Source: Pseudomonas putida S13.1.2
GTDB lineage: Bacteria; Pseudomonadota; Gammaproteobacteria; Pseudomonadales; Pseudomonadaceae
DNA length: 64,000 nt
Reading direction: 5' to 3'
Assembly: GCF_000498395.2 (NCBI RefSeq)
Contig: NZ_CP010979.1
Span: 2,108,001-2,172,000, forward strand
Below, piece by piece: positions 26,318 to 36,592 of this stretch; within the stretch, counting starts at the first letter, position 1, and each line of letters begins with the position of its first letter. A program made the translations under genes and the position numbers. Below the pieces are notes generated by a model. It had not been told where the DNA came from, ran no database searches, and saw only the letters and a list, made by a program, of their open reading frames with translations.

Positions 26318-28519
26318 GTGAAGAACCTGTCAGACCACCCACGTACCCGGCTTGCCGCTTTGGCAACCTTGGTACTGGTGATCCCACTGGGTACGCGCGC
26401 CATGCTGGGCTGGTCCAACCCGCTCGGTTACCTGTCCGACCTCGCCCTCGGCAGCCTGCTGATGTTGCTGCTACACCGTCGGCCATGGTGGCTGGCCCTG
26501 CCAGTGCTCCTGGCCTGGGCAGCCCTGTGGGTGGCTTCGGCCGAACTGGTTAGCGCGGTGGGCCGGTTGCCCACCAGCGCCGACCTGGCCTACCTGGTCG
26601 ACCCGCAATTCATGGAGAATTCGACCGGCGGCGGCCTGGCCCACGCCTGGCTGCCCTTGACCCTGGGTGCCGGCCTGCTGGCCTGGCTGGTCACCGCCTG
26701 GCGCAGCCGTGCCCAGCGCAGCACGCCGCTGCCACGCAAGGCCTGGGCCATTCCGGTGGTCCTGTTTGGTGCCCACTGGGGTAGCCAGCAGCTGGCACCT
26801 ACCGACGCTGACCAGTGGCGGCAATACAACCTCACCCACCAACTCATGTCCGCCGGGGTCGGTACCCTGGAGCGCACGGTCGAAGGCTGGATGGGCCATT
26901 CGCCAACCTTCACGCCACTCCCCAGCAGTGGCCTGACCCAATCCGACCTGAACGGGCAGCGGCTGCTGGCCGGGCCTGGCAGCGCTCGCAACCTGCTGGT
27001 CATCACGGTGGAAGGTATCCCCGGGGCCTACCTGCGGCCCAACCGCCACGCCCTGCACAGCCGCTTCGACGAAGACCTGATGCCCAAGCTCAGCCAATGG
27101 GCCGAACGCGGCATGAGCACCCCGGACTACGTGCTGCATACCCACCAGACCATCCGCGGCCTCTACGCGATGCTATGTGGTGATTACGACAAGCTGGCCA
27201 ATGGCACGCCAAAAGGCGTAGAGCTGCTGACCCAGAACGAGCGCAACCAGGCCTGCCTGCCCGCGCAACTGCGCCAGGCCGGCTTTACCACCCACTACCT
27301 GCAAGGTGCCGGCCTGCGCTTCATGGCCAAGGACCGCATCATGCCGCATATCGGCTTCGACTCGGTGCATGGCCTGGAGTGGTTCCGCAACAAGAACTAC
27401 CTGGACTTCCCCTGGGGCAAGGATGACCGGGCCTTCTTCGAAGGGGCGCTGGGCTACGTCGGCCAGCTGCAGAAACAGGACAAGCCGTGGATGCTGACCC
27501 TGCTCACCGTGGGTACCCACCAGCCTTACTCTGCGCCAGCCGAGTATCTTGAGCGCTATGACACGCCAAAACAGGCGGCGGTCGCCTACCTGGACGATGC
27601 GCTCGGGGCTTTCCTCGACAACCTCGAACGCCAGGGCGTGCTCAAGAACACCCTGGTGGTAGTGACCTCCGACGAGTCCCATGGTATCGACGGCGTACGC
27701 CTGGCCTCGTCCTGGGGCTTCAACCTCACCCTGGCGCCGGAGCAGGCGCAGTTGCCGTCTATCAAACGCGGTACCTACGGCCATATCGACCTGGCCACTT
27801 CGCTGCTCGACTACTTTGCGCTGCCTATTCCCATGGCGCTTGGCGGCCGCTCGCTGTACCGCGACTACGACACGGGCCGCGAGATGATTTCCTACACCAA
27901 CGGCATGCTGCGCTACCACAACGGCCAGGCCGTCTTCACCGAGTGTGACTTCCAGCAACGCTGCCGACGTTACGCCAGCGAGGGTTTCATTGCCGACCAG
28001 GCCCGCTACCTGGGCCCGGCTGACAGCCTGCTCGGCCAGCAGATCGGCGCGCTGGCGGGGGTGCTCGACCAGTCACTGTTGCAAACCCCGCTCAACCTGC
28101 GTTACCAGTTCGGCGGCCCATCGCCGATCAAATTGCGCAAGCGCATTCACGACGACTGGGCCGACAACCTGATCGGCGCCCAGTACCTGGAAATGCCGGA
28201 AGGCTCACATACCCGTGTGCGGGTCAAGGTGCGCTCGCTGGACCCCAAGCGTGTGGCCTACATCCAGCTCAAGGCCAAGCAACTGGAACAGGACGTACCG
28301 TTGGGCTTGCCTGCTGAAGTGAAGGTCACCGCCGACGAACCCCTGGAAATGGAGTTCAGCTTTGACAACCCGACCGAGCGCAAAGCGTTTTCCTTCCACT
28401 TGCTGGGCTACGGCGGCGGCAGGGTGGAAGTCAGCGACTTCAGCGTGATCACCGCGCTGCCCGGCGAAGAAGAAGCGGCGGATGAACTGACCGAGGGCCA
28501 TATCGCCCATTCGGGCTGA
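26318..28519 (+). CDS. LtaS-like sulfatase-fold membrane phosphotransferase
   Basis: A 733-residue alkaline-phosphatase superfamily protein. About four to five membrane segments lie in residues 15-150, then a periplasmic sulfatase domain from about 225. The likely nucleophile Thr is in YVLHTHQTIRGLYAMLCGDY (about 275). Other family motifs are VGTHQPYS, VVVTSDESHGID and RGTYGHIDLATSLLDYF. A beta-rich C-terminal part (about 600-720) is extra. Relatives include LtaS and phosphoglycerol transferase I, which modify glycans or lipids with phosphoglycerol. The real substrate is unknown. GTG start at 26318 with AAAGGGA upstream. Confidence 0.85.
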   Translation: MKNLSDHPRTRLAALATLVLVIPLGTRAMLGWSNPLGYLSDLALGSLLMLLLHRRPWWLALPVLLAWAALWVASAELVSAVGRLPTSADLAYLVDPQFMENSTGGGLAHAWLPLTLGAGLLAWLVTAWRSRAQRSTPLPRKAWAIPVVLFGAHWGSQQLAPTDADQWRQYNLTHQLMSAGVGTLERTVEGWMGHSPTFTPLPSSGLTQSDLNGQRLLAGPGSARNLLVITVEGIPGAYLRPNRHALHSRFDEDLMPKLSQWAERGMSTPDYVLHTHQTIRGLYAMLCGDYDKLANGTPKGVELLTQNERNQACLPAQLRQAGFTTHYLQGAGLRFMAKDRIMPHIGFDSVHGLEWFRNKNYLDFPWGKDDRAFFEGALGYVGQLQKQDKPWMLTLLTVGTHQPYSAPAEYLERYDTPKQAAVAYLDDALGAFLDNLERQGVLKNTLVVVTSDESHGIDGVRLASSWGFNLTLAPEQAQLPSIKRGTYGHIDLATSLLDYFALPIPMALGGRSLYRDYDTGREMISYTNGMLRYHNGQAVFTECDFQQRCRRYASEGFIADQARYLGPADSLLGQQIGALAGVLDQSLLQTPLNLRYQFGGPSPIKLRKRIHDDWADNLIGAQYLEMPEGSHTRVRVKVRSLDPKRVAYIQLKAKQLEQDVPLGLPAEVKVTADEPLEMEFSFDNPTERKAFSFHLLGYGGGRVEVSDFSVITALPGEEEAADELTEGHIAHSG

Positions 28520-28613
28520 GCGACTTACCGCTCATCGCCCGGCCACCGGTGCCTGTCGATCAGACCTGAGCGTGCTCGACTAGTGTGTGAATCCCCAGCG
28601 TGGAGACAGCACC

Positions 28614-29342
28614 ATGAGCACAAGCGAAAGCAGGCACCCGGTGGTTTCCCGTAGCCAGTGGCTGGCAGCCCGCCAGCAACTGTGGCTGCACGAAAAGGCC
28701 TTTACCCACCATCGCGACGCGCTGGCAGCAGCCCGCCGCGCCCTGCCCTGGGTCAGGGTCGAACACGATTATCACTTCAAGGGGCCGGACGGCGATCTGG
28801 GCCTGGCCGACCTGTTTGCGGGCCGCAGCCAGTTGTTGCTTTACCACTTCATGTTTGTCGAGGGCTGGAGCGAAGGCTGCCCCGGTTGCTCGTTCCTGGC
28901 CGACCATTTTGACGGTGCCAACCTGCACCTGGCTCACCACGACGTGTCGCTGGTGGCGGTATCGCGCGCGCCGTATGCCGAGTTTCAGGCGTTCCGTCGG
29001 CGCATGGGCTGGCAGTTTCCCTGGTACTCGTCACAGGGCAGTGGTTTCAACGAGGACTTTGGCGTCAGTGTCGGCAGCGAGGGTGAACGGCAGTACAACT
29101 ATGCGCCGTATGACGGCAGTGAAAGCGAACTGCCCGGCTTGAGTGCGTTCTACCGCGAACCGGACGGCAGCGTGTACCACACCTACTCCACCTACGCCCG
29201 CGGGTTGGACATTCTGGTCAACACGTACAACTTCCTCGACATTGCGCCACTGGGGCGCAACGAAAGCGGGACCATGGACTGGGTGCGGCATCATGATCGT
29301 TACGAAGGGCAACCCGACAAGCCACACTGCTGCCACAACTGA
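28614..29342 (+). CDS. DUF899 family thioredoxin-like protein
   Basis: A 242-residue cytoplasmic protein of DUF899. Family segments seen are DGDLGLADLFAGRSQLLLYH, FMFVEGWSEGCPGCSFLADH with the CPGC pair near residue 94, and YHTYSTYARGLDILVNTYNF with its DIAPLGRNE ending. It resembles a thioredoxin fold, but the function is not established. It stands alone between the LtaS-like gene and the urease cluster, and a REP pair follows. Confidence 0.85.
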   Translation: MSTSESRHPVVSRSQWLAARQQLWLHEKAFTHHRDALAAARRALPWVRVEHDYHFKGPDGDLGLADLFAGRSQLLLYHFMFVEGWSEGCPGCSFLADHFDGANLHLAHHDVSLVAVSRAPYAEFQAFRRRMGWQFPWYSSQGSGFNEDFGVSVGSEGERQYNYAPYDGSESELPGLSAFYREPDGSVYHTYSTYARGLDILVNTYNFLDIAPLGRNESGTMDWVRHHDRYEGQPDKPHCCHN

Positions 29343-29362
29343 AGCAAGGAGCACGCACTCCT

Positions 29363-29445
29363 GTGGGAGCGGGCATGCCCGCGAACACCGGCGAAGCCGG
29401 TGCCAGGCACCGTGTCGCCTGATTCGCGGGCGCGCCCGCTCCCAC
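29363..29445. repeat. REP pair, imperfect
   Basis: GTGGGAGCGGGCATGCCCGCGAA and its near complement TTCGCGGGCGCGCCCGCTCCCAC flank a small inner hairpin (CACCGGCGAAGCCGGTG). It sits between the convergent DUF899 and ureG genes. Confidence 0.85.
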
Positions 29446-29460
29446 CGGGGCCGCACTATG

Positions 29461-30084
29461 TCAGCCGCGCACACCCAGCATCCCGCGCTCGACAATGAAA
29501 TCAATCACTGCCTGCAACCCCTCACCCTTCTTCAGGTTGCTAAAGGTCCACGGCCGCTGCGGCCGCATGCGCTGGGTGTCGCGCTCCATCACCTCCAATG
29601 AAGCCCCTACATAAGGCGCCAGGTCGGTCTTGTTGATCACCAGGAAGTCCGACTTGGTAATGCCTGGGCCGCCCTTGCGCGGAATCTTCTCGCCTTCGGC
29701 CACGTCGATCACGTAGATGGTCAGGTCGGCAAGCTCCGGGCTGAACGTGGCGCTGAGGTTGTCGCCACCGCTTTCGACGAAGATCACCTCCAGGTTGCCA
29801 AACTTGCGCGCCAGCGCCTCGACGGCAGCCAGGTTCATCGAGGCGTCTTCGCGGATCGCCGTGTGCGGGCAACCGCCGGTTTCCACGCCGACGATGCGCT
29901 CCGGCTCCAGGGCGCCAGCCTCGGTGAGGATGCGCTGGTCTTCCTTGGTGTAGATGTCGTTGGTGACCACGGCGATCTGGTAGTGGTCGCGCATGGCCTT
30001 GCACAGCGCTTCCAGCAGCGCTGTCTTGCCGGAGCCGACCGGGCCACCGACGCCGACGCGCAGGGGTTGTTGATAGCTTTGCAT
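29461..30084 (-). CDS. ureG: Urease accessory GTPase UreG
   Basis: A 207-residue SIMIBI GTPase. Walker A is [16 protein letters not shown] (about residues 11-25), the metal-handling segment is [20 protein letters not shown] with the conserved Cys-Pro-His, and the base motif is VINKTDLAP. UreG loads nickel into apo-urease with UreD and UreF, using GTP hydrolysis. It is the last gene of the cluster, 11 bases after ureF. Confidence 0.97.
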   Translation of the reverse strand: MQSYQQPLRVGVGGPVGSGKTALLEALCKAMRDHYQIAVVTNDIYTKEDQRILTEAGALEPERIVGVETGGCPHTAIREDASMNLAAVEALARKFGNLEVIFVESGGDNLSATFSPELADLTIYVIDVAEGEKIPRKGGPGITKSDFLVINKTDLAPYVGASLEVMERDTQRMRPQRPWTFSNLKKGEGLQAVIDFIVERGMLGVRG

Positions 30085-30095
30085 GAAGGCAGTCC

Positions 30096-30770
30096 TCAGG
30101 AACGGAACAAACGGGTGTATTGGGTTTCGTGACGCGATGAGGCAATGGCCAGCAATGGCAGGCCGCCACCGAGCTGGTCATCGCCCAGGGCCAATGCCTG
30201 GTCGAGGGCTGCCGGCAAGCCGGTGCCCAGGTCGCGCAGCAAGGTCTGGGCAGCCTGCTGGCCGAATGGCACCAGCTTGACCCCGGCCATTACCGCGCCT
30301 TCCAGCCAGGCAAAGCCATAGCCAAGGGCCAGTTGGCGCAGCGGGATTGCCCAGTGCGCAGCCAGCCAGGCCATACCGCCCAGCTGAGTCAATTCAAGGC
30401 TGGGGCGCCAGGCCGGGGCCTGGCCCAGTTGCCAGCCGTCAAGCAGCCGCGCCAACGCCGCGCCACGCTGCTGTTCTTCCAGGCGCAGCTCGGCGGTCTC
30501 GCGGTTGGCCAGCAGAAAACGGCACCAGTGGGCGAACGCCGCGGCATCCCCGGCCTGGCAAGCGTGGTACAGGCGCGCCAGCACCGGCCAGTCGAGGCAG
30601 GCCAGGGTGTCGTCGACCTGCTCGCGCTGCCAGGCCGCGAAACCGGCCGCGCCCTTTACCCAGCCCGCCTCGACTGCCCACTCCAACCCTTGCGAGTAGG
30701 TGAAACCACCCACCGGCAAGCCGGGGCTGGCCAGTTGCAAAAGGCGCAGCAATGCCAGATCGCTGTCCAT
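30096..30770 (-). CDS. ureF: Urease accessory protein UreF
   Basis: A 224-residue all-helical protein. The opening [20 protein letters not shown] followed by [14 protein letters not shown] is the UreF signature. It bridges UreD and UreG in the nickel-insertion complex. The ATG at 30768-30770 overlaps the ureJ stop by one base, arguing for coupled translation. Much longer frames upstream (to 31097) are antisense-type extensions and are ignored. Confidence 0.95.
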   Translation of the reverse strand: MDSDLALLRLLQLASPGLPVGGFTYSQGLEWAVEAGWVKGAAGFAAWQREQVDDTLACLDWPVLARLYHACQAGDAAAFAHWCRFLLANRETAELRLEEQQRGAALARLLDGWQLGQAPAWRPSLELTQLGGMAWLAAHWAIPLRQLALGYGFAWLEGAVMAGVKLVPFGQQAAQTLLRDLGTGLPAALDQALALGDDQLGGGLPLLAIASSRHETQYTRLFRS

Positions 30771-31315
30771 CAACCGGCCAGCACCAGCGCGGCCCCGGCC
30801 AGCAAGCCGCCGCCAAAGGCCTTCTGCAGGCCGCTGTGCCGGCGCAGCAGGCAACCGCCCGCAAAGCCCGCCGCCAGCAGCAGGCCGCTGACCGTGACAA
30901 ACCCTGCACTGAATTGCCAGAACGCGCTTGGCGTGGCTTCTACGCCATGCGCCCAGCCATGGAACAGGGCAAACACCGGCATGGCCATGGCCAGCAGCAA
31001 CTGGCGGCTCGGCAGCAGCACCGCGCCGGCAGCCACCAGCACCGACAAGGCGATCAAGGTTTCCATGCCCAGCACGTCGCCAAACAGGTGGCCACACACT
31101 GCCCCGCCAAACATCGCCGCCAGGGTTGCCAGGGGCAGCGTCAGGCTGCGCCCGGTCAACGCCGCGAGTACCCCGGTGCCGAGCAGCATCAGCAGGTGGT
31201 CAAGGCCGGTCAGCGGGTGCAGCAGGCCGTCCTGCAGCGGATTGCTGTCATGGCCAGGGTGGGCGAAGGCTGGCAGGGCCAGCATCAGCAGAAACAGGGC
31301 GAAGGTCTTTTTCAT
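30770..31315 (-). CDS. ureJ: HupE/UreJ nickel transporter
   Basis: A 181-residue membrane protein with a signal-like first helix (ending AFAHPGHD). The HupE/UreJ motif HPGHDSNPLQDGLLHPLTGL continues into DHLLMLLGTG, with the metal-binding His/Asp residues. Five or six further helices follow. It probably supplies nickel to the urease assembly line. It lies between ureE and ureF in the same operon. Confidence 0.92.
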   Translation of the reverse strand: MKKTFALFLLMLALPAFAHPGHDSNPLQDGLLHPLTGLDHLLMLLGTGVLAALTGRSLTLPLATLAAMFGGAVCGHLFGDVLGMETLIALSVLVAAGAVLLPSRQLLLAMAMPVFALFHGWAHGVEATPSAFWQFSAGFVTVSGLLLAAGFAGGCLLRRHSGLQKAFGGGLLAGAALVLAG

Positions 31316-31333
31316 GGGTTGCTCCAGGGCAGT

Positions 31334-31831
31334 TCAGGAATGGGCAGGCAGGCGTACGAACGGGTGATCGTGGCCGTGTGCATGGCTGTGGCCATGCGGT
31401 GCGCTCTGGTAGGCCCCCGCTTCGGGCTCGAACGGTGCCTGTTCGGCTTCTACTGTCAGGCCCAGGCCACGCAGCATGTCGTCCAGCACATGGTCGTGCT
31501 GGAAACGCAACAGACCAGGCTCGATCTGCAGGGGTACGTGGCGGTTACCCAGGTGATAGGCCGCACGGGCCAGCAGGTGCGGATCGGCGCAGCGCACCGT
31601 CGACACGGCTTCGGGCGCCGCCAGCACGCGGATCAGCTGGCTGCCTTCGGCATCAGCAAGCAGCTCTCCGCCGCGCAACAGGTGGCCGCGCTCGAGCATG
31701 AGCCCGGCTTCGCGGCCATCGTCCAGGGTTACCCGCAGGCGGCTCTTGATGCGGCTGTCCACGTCCAGGGTGACGGTGCCGCTCACAGCAAGCGTGCCGG
31801 GGTCGGTGATACGGCGGGTCAAGACAATCAT
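31334..31831 (-). CDS. ureE: Urease nickel metallochaperone UreE
   Basis: A 165-residue protein with N-terminal peptide-binding domain (about 1-70) and a metal-binding domain carrying AYHLGNRHVPLQ (conserved nickel His). The C-terminal tail HGHSHAHGHDH is histidine-rich and binds extra nickel. The ATG at 31829-31831 follows AAGGAGCACCG and is favoured over a longer frame that runs into ureC. Spacing from the ureC stop is ten bases. Confidence 0.95.
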   Translation of the reverse strand: MIVLTRRITDPGTLAVSGTVTLDVDSRIKSRLRVTLDDGREAGLMLERGHLLRGGELLADAEGSQLIRVLAAPEAVSTVRCADPHLLARAAYHLGNRHVPLQIEPGLLRFQHDHVLDDMLRGLGLTVEAEQAPFEPEAGAYQSAPHGHSHAHGHDHPFVRLPAHS

Positions 31832-31841
31832 CGGTGCTCCT

Positions 31842-33545
31842 TCAGAACAGGAAGTAACGCTGGGCCAGCGGCAGTTCGCTGGCCGGTTCGCAGACCAGCA
31901 GTTCACCATCGGCACGCACCTGATAGGTCTGCGCATCGACTTCGATCAGCGGCTGCAGGGTGTTGTGGACCATGTCCGGCTTGCGCACCCGGCGGCAGCC
32001 GTTGACCACGCCAATCAGGCTGCGCAGGTTCAGCTCCTCGGCCAGGCCGCGGTCCATTGCCGCCTGGGGCAGGAAGGTCATGCGTGTGGCATGCCGTGCT
32101 GCGCCGAGGGCGCCGAACATCGGCCGGTAGTGCACCGGCTGCGGCGTGGGGATAGAGCCATTGATGTCGCCCATGGGGGCGGTGACAATCATGCCGCCCT
32201 TGATCACCAGGGCCGGCTTGACCGCGAAGAACGCCGGCGACCACAGCACCAGGTCGGCCAGCTTGCCCGGCTCTACCGAGCCCACCTCGTGGCCGATGCC
32301 GTGGGTCAGCGCCGGGTTGATGGTGTACTTGGCGATGTAGCGCTTGACCCGGAAGTTGTCACTGTAGGCGGTGTCTGGCGCCAAAGGCCCGCGACGCAGT
32401 TTCATCTGGTGGGCAACCTGCCAGGTGCGCAGCACCACTTCGCCGACCCGGCCCATGGCTTGGGAGTCGGACGAGGTCATGGCAAAAGCGCCCATGTCGT
32501 GGAGGATGTCCTCGGCAGCGATGGTTTCGCGGCGGATGCGCGATTCGGCGAAGGCCACGTCCTCGGCGATGCTCGGGTCCAGGTGGTGGCAGACCATGAG
32601 CATATCCAGGTGCTCGTCCACGGTGTTGACCGTGTACGGCAGGGTCGGGTTGGTCGAGGATGGCAGCACGTTGGCCTGCCCCGCTGCGCGAATGATGTCC
32701 GGCGCATGGCCACCGCCGGCACCTTCGGTGTGGAAGGTATGGATGGTGCGGTCGCCGATGGCCGCCAAGGTGTCTTCGATGCAACCGGACTCGTTGAGGG
32801 TGTCGGTGTGGATCGCCACCTGAATGTCCATTTCCTCGGCAACGCCCAGGCAGCAGTCGATAGCCGCCGGGGTCGAGCCCCAGTCCTCATGCAGCTTGAG
32901 GCCCACCGCACCGGCCGCGATCTGCTCACGCAGCGCGTCTGGCCGCGAGGCATTGCCCTTGCCTAGCAAACCGATGTTGATCGGCAGGCTGTCGGCGGCC
33001 TGCAGCATGCGCGCCAGGTACCAGGGGCCGGGCGTGCAGGTGGTGGCATTGGTGCCGGTGGCCGGCCCGGTGCCGCCGCCGATAAAGGTGGTGACGCCGC
33101 TGTTCAGGGCCTCATCCACCTGCTGCGGGCAGATGAAGTGGATATGCGAGTCGACACCGCCGGCGGTGACGATCTTGCCCTCGGCCGCGATCACTTCGGT
33201 GCCGGGGCCCACCGGTACGTTGACACCCGGCTGCACATCCGGGTTGCCAGCCTTGCCGATCACCGCGATACGCCCGTGTTTGATGCCGATGTCGGCCTTG
33301 ACGATACCCCAGTGGTCGATGATCAAGGCGTTGGTCAGCACCAGGTCCATGGCCTCGGCGGCCAGCATCTGGCCCTGCCCCATGCCGTCGCGGATGACCT
33401 TGCCGCCGCCAAACTTCACCTCTTCGCCGTAGATTGTGTAGTCCTTCTCCACCTCTACCCACAACGCCGTGTCGGCCAGCCGCACGCGGTCGCCCACGGT
33501 GGGCCCGAACATGTCGGCATAAGCCTGGCGGGAAATACGGCTCAT
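31842..33545 (-). CDS. ureC: Urease alpha subunit UreC
   Basis: A 567-residue amidohydrolase, full length. It has the nickel-binding [14 protein letters not shown] site (about residues 134-136), the carbamylated lysine in [19 protein letters not shown] (about 217), and HTDTLNESG. The flap and catalytic His are in [20 protein letters not shown]. It hydrolyses urea to ammonia and carbamate in the cytoplasm. The start overlaps the ureB stop in ATGA. Confidence 0.98.
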   Translation of the reverse strand: MSRISRQAYADMFGPTVGDRVRLADTALWVEVEKDYTIYGEEVKFGGGKVIRDGMGQGQMLAAEAMDLVLTNALIIDHWGIVKADIGIKHGRIAVIGKAGNPDVQPGVNVPVGPGTEVIAAEGKIVTAGGVDSHIHFICPQQVDEALNSGVTTFIGGGTGPATGTNATTCTPGPWYLARMLQAADSLPINIGLLGKGNASRPDALREQIAAGAVGLKLHEDWGSTPAAIDCCLGVAEEMDIQVAIHTDTLNESGCIEDTLAAIGDRTIHTFHTEGAGGGHAPDIIRAAGQANVLPSSTNPTLPYTVNTVDEHLDMLMVCHHLDPSIAEDVAFAESRIRRETIAAEDILHDMGAFAMTSSDSQAMGRVGEVVLRTWQVAHQMKLRRGPLAPDTAYSDNFRVKRYIAKYTINPALTHGIGHEVGSVEPGKLADLVLWSPAFFAVKPALVIKGGMIVTAPMGDINGSIPTPQPVHYRPMFGALGAARHATRMTFLPQAAMDRGLAEELNLRSLIGVVNGCRRVRKPDMVHNTLQPLIEVDAQTYQVRADGELLVCEPASELPLAQRYFLF

Positions 33546-33859
33546 ACCCTGCCCTCCAGCGGGCCCATCACCTTGCCCTGGAACCCATAGACTTCACGCT
33601 TGCCGGCGTAGGCCACCAATTGCACGGTGCGCGCCTGGCCAGGCTCGAAACGCACGGCGGTGCCGGCCGGGATATCCAGGCGAAAGCCCAGGGTGGGCGC
33701 ACGGTCGAACACCAGCGCCTCGTTGACTTCGTAGAAGTGGTAGTGCGAGCCGACCTGCACCGGCCGGTCGCCGTGGTTGGCCACACTGACACTGACCGTT
33801 TCGCGGCCAGTGTTCAGCTCGATGTCGCCAGCGGCGACCTGGATTTCACCTGGGATCAT
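33542..33859 (-). CDS. ureB: Urease beta subunit UreB
   Basis: A 105-residue protein starting [20 protein letters not shown], with [11 protein letters not shown] and [18 protein letters not shown], all standard for UreB. It is a structural subunit of the (ABC)3 enzyme. The ATG at 33859 is the family start. It overlaps ureC by four bases. Confidence 0.97.
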   Translation of the reverse strand: MIPGEIQVAAGDIELNTGRETVSVSVANHGDRPVQVGSHYHFYEVNEALVFDRAPTLGFRLDIPAGTAVRFEPGQARTVQLVAYAGKREVYGFQGKVMGPLEGRV

Positions 33860-33878
33860 GCGGGGCTCCTGAGCGGTT

Positions 33879-34181
33879 TCAGACGATGGGGTCATGCACG
33901 GTCACAAGTTTGGTGCCATCCGGGAAGGTCGCTTCGACCTGCACGTCGTGGAGCATCTCGGCAATGCCGGGCATCACCTGCTCGCGGGTCAGCACCTCGC
34001 GCCCTTGGCTCATCAGCTCGGCAACGGTGCGGCCATCGCGAGCGCCTTCCAGCACAGCAGCACTGATCAGCGCCACGGCCTCCGGATAGTTGAGCTTCAG
34101 GCCACGGGCCAGGCGCCGCTCCGCCAGCAATGCGGCGGTAAACAGCAGCAATTTGTCTTTCTCTCTCGGGGTAAGCTCCAT
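33879..34181 (-). CDS. ureA: Urease gamma subunit UreA
   Basis: A 100-residue protein with [20 protein letters not shown] and the later [20 protein letters not shown], the UreA signatures. It ends VTVHDPIV, as UreA does. It completes the three-subunit enzyme. It is nine bases downstream of the ureD stop. Confidence 0.97.
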   Translation of the reverse strand: MELTPREKDKLLLFTAALLAERRLARGLKLNYPEAVALISAAVLEGARDGRTVAELMSQGREVLTREQVMPGIAEMLHDVQVEATFPDGTKLVTVHDPIV

Positions 34182-34190
34182 GGCGCTCTC

Positions 34191-35024
34191 TCAGGTAGCC
34201 CAGATACGCGGTGGGCAGGCAGGCAGGCCAAGGACGGCCGGGCGCAGCACATGCCACAGGCGTTGCAGGGTGCGTTGCAGGTGTTGGTTGTCATGGTCAA
34301 GCACACGGATAACCAGCAACGACCCCAGCAGGGTCGCGCCGGCCGGGTTGGCCAGTTCATCGAGCAGTGGGCGAACTTGCTCCAGCACCGCCTGGTCGGC
34401 GGGTGCCGCACAGAATGTAGCGAGCAGCGGGTGGCCGCCGAGCTTGTCCAGGCGCCCGCCTTCGATACGCAGGCGTTCATGCAGGCCTACTTCGTCGGGT
34501 AGCTCAATATGCAAACGGCTGTCCAGGGCGCCCTGCTCGAACCGTTCGTTCATGACAGGGCGCCCCAGGCACAGGGTTTCCCAGGCCAGCAGGCGCGCCC
34601 CGGGTTCGAGGGTGAAACGGCTGTCGAGGCTGGCGCGGGCGCCAGAAAAGAAGATGCTGTCCTGCGGCAACCATTCCAGTGTGCTGCCGGCGGCCAGCTG
34701 AAAACGTTGGGTCAGCCGCGCGGTCGGGCCGATGCTGCGGTAGAACTTGCTGGCACCGGGCATGGTCAGCAGCGCGTGGCTGCCGGGTTCCAGGTGAATG
34801 TCCAGATCAAGGCGGTCGCCAGCGACGATGCCACCTGGCGGGTGCAGCACATAGACATGGCACGGTGCACCCTCCGGGTAGAAGGGCCGCTGCACCAAAA
34901 GAGGTCCGAAATGCCGACGCGCACCAAGGCGGGTCACATCGTCACGCCTGACAAAGCGCAACTGCAGGTGGGCGCTCCAGCCTGCATCGTCTGGTTGTTG
35001 TTCGATCTGCTCCGCGAGCGACAT
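34191..35024 (-). CDS. ureD: Urease accessory protein UreD
   Basis: A 277-residue protein of the UreD/UreH family, the platform that docks to apo-urease during nickel insertion. Motifs: RHFGPLLVQRPFYPEG, VLHPPGGIVAGDRLDLDI, MPGASKFYRS and LPQDSIFFSGA. The ATG at 35024 has AGGGG upstream and gives the common length. A start at 35081 would add 19 residues without a ribosome site. It is first in the ureDABCEJFG operon. Confidence 0.95.
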   Translation of the reverse strand: MSLAEQIEQQPDDAGWSAHLQLRFVRRDDVTRLGARRHFGPLLVQRPFYPEGAPCHVYVLHPPGGIVAGDRLDLDIHLEPGSHALLTMPGASKFYRSIGPTARLTQRFQLAAGSTLEWLPQDSIFFSGARASLDSRFTLEPGARLLAWETLCLGRPVMNERFEQGALDSRLHIELPDEVGLHERLRIEGGRLDKLGGHPLLATFCAAPADQAVLEQVRPLLDELANPAGATLLGSLLVIRVLDHDNQHLQRTLQRLWHVLRPAVLGLPACPPRIWAT

Positions 35025-35400
35025 CCTGCGGCCCCTGAAATCCGTGGCCTGCTGGCCGTTTAGAGGGTCCGACGCGGGCATTAGCTAGCGCCCGCGGCCT
35101 GACCACTCGATCAAATTCGCAGGCTGGATATAGCAGGTTGCGGGCCAACTCCGCAGGTGAAGGCAAATGAAACTTTTGCCACGGCCGCTCTGGCATCGGG
35201 CATACGGGGGGATGGCGCACAAAGCGGGGGCGTGGGTTGGCCCTGTTTCGGTGCCGGCAGAAGTGCAAAAGGGGCCGCTTTGCAGCCCTTCGCGGGCACG
35301 CCCGCTCCCACAGGTTAATCTGCGCTTGGAGGCCCGTGTTATACCTGTGGGAGCGGGCGTGCCCGCGAAGGGGCGCAACGCGGCCCCAAAACATCAAACC
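35025..35400. other. Intergenic region upstream of ureD
   Basis: This 376-base stretch holds the promoter region of the urease operon (next to 35025) and a REP pair at 35286-35373. No gene is supported: the open frames here lack homology and ribosome sites. No NtrC/sigma-54 promoter (GG-N10-GC) could be placed confidently. Confidence 0.5.
35286..35373. repeat. REP inverted-repeat pair
   Basis: Perfect 30-base arms (35286-35315 and 35344-35373) around a 28-base loop, containing the CGGGCACGCCCGCTCCCACAGG core. It follows the tyrosine recombinase gene, whose stop is at 35401. Confidence 0.92.
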
Positions 35401-36315
35401 TCAGTAATCGAAACGGTCGACCGCACGCCTACGTTCGTTGTCGTCACGCCGGTCATAAATGGCGGTGGTCTGGATGTTGACATGGTGCGCCAGCTTCTGG
35501 GCAATTGACAGGTCGTGCTCTTCGATCACCCGGGTAATGAACGCCCGGCGGAAGTCATGCGGCATGATCTTCACCCCCACTTGCGCGCCGCGTTGGCGGG
35601 CAATGTAGTAGATCGCATGCTTGGTAATACGCGCCCGGGTAATGTGGCTACCGCGGCGGATACGGTTGAACAGGAACAGGTCGTCTTCTGCCCCTGCCGG
35701 CAAGTCCTGACGGCGCAAGTCAAGCCACGCCTGCAGCTTCTCGAACGCCCATGGCGGGGCGTACTTGATCAGTTGGTGGTTGCCCTTGCCCACCACCTGC
35801 AGGCTGCGTGCCTGGAAATCGACTTGAGCCAGGTCGATGTCCACCGATTCGGACTTGCGCATGCCAGTGCCGTACAGCAACGCGATGATCGCCGCGTCGC
35901 GCACCCCCTGCGGCCTCGGGTCGGACGCGCACACATCCATCAGTTCGCGAATCAGGCTGCGGCGCAGGTTGCGCCCTGGCGGCAGGCGGCTGCCAGTGGC
36001 CGGTTTGACCTCACGTATGCGCAACAACTGCTCATGGTCGATCAGGCCCTGACGCCAGGCTTCGTTCATCACCCCACGAATGGCGTTGACGTACAGCGAC
36101 GAACTATTGGGCGCATAACCGTCGGCACGCAGGGCCGACACCAAGGCGATCACGTGGCCAGGCTCTAGCCGATGCCAAGGCACATCGACCACATTGCAGT
36201 CTACGAAGCCAAGCCGGTCGGCGGCGTCCTGAAGGATGTAGCGCATGGTCTGCTGGCTGGATGGGGCCAGGCGGTCCATGTACTGCAGCAGCGGATTTTT
36301 AGGGAGATCGGACAA
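35401..36315 (-). CDS. Tyrosine recombinase/phage integrase family protein
   Basis: About 304 residues (319 if the TTG at 36360 is used). A SAM-like N-terminal core-binding domain covers about 1-100. The catalytic domain has the first Arg in LLYGTGMRKSESVDIDL, Lys in VVGKGNHQ, the HxxR box in MPHDFRRAFITRVI, His in AQKLAHHVNIQTT and the Tyr in AIYDRRDDNERR. The TTG at 36315 has AGGA at seven bases, better than the one at 36360; no ATG start exists nearby. It is not adjacent to any island edge seen here, so its target is unknown. Confidence 0.87.
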   Translation of the reverse strand: MSDLPKNPLLQYMDRLAPSSQQTMRYILQDAADRLGFVDCNVVDVPWHRLEPGHVIALVSALRADGYAPNSSSLYVNAIRGVMNEAWRQGLIDHEQLLRIREVKPATGSRLPPGRNLRRSLIRELMDVCASDPRPQGVRDAAIIALLYGTGMRKSESVDIDLAQVDFQARSLQVVGKGNHQLIKYAPPWAFEKLQAWLDLRRQDLPAGAEDDLFLFNRIRRGSHITRARITKHAIYYIARQRGAQVGVKIMPHDFRRAFITRVIEEHDLSIAQKLAHHVNIQTTAIYDRRDDNERRRAVDRFDY

Positions 36316-36592
36316 AAGTGAATCCTGTAGCGAAGCGGCAGCCGGAAGCGAAACGGGCAAACCTTAAAGCAAGTCAAACGACAGACAAACAAGTCCTGAC
36401 GACCGGCAAGTGCGCATGGGCATCAGGACCCTGAGGGGTGCCATCACCTTGAAATTCAAGGGCTTTGCAACAGGCACGGTTCGTGATCTTACCTCAATTG
36501 CAGCCCACTGAACGAACCAAGGACCGCCCGTGCTCGTGCAACCCATAGCTTCACGGCCACGCCAGGGCGTGATAACCCAAGGCAAAGGACTG

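Noticed and set aside
35401..36315. The tyrosine recombinase as the integrase of the catabolic island
   Set aside because: It lies 20 kb from the nearest island edge with core genes (fap, urease) between, and no copy of the 54-bp repeat is near it.
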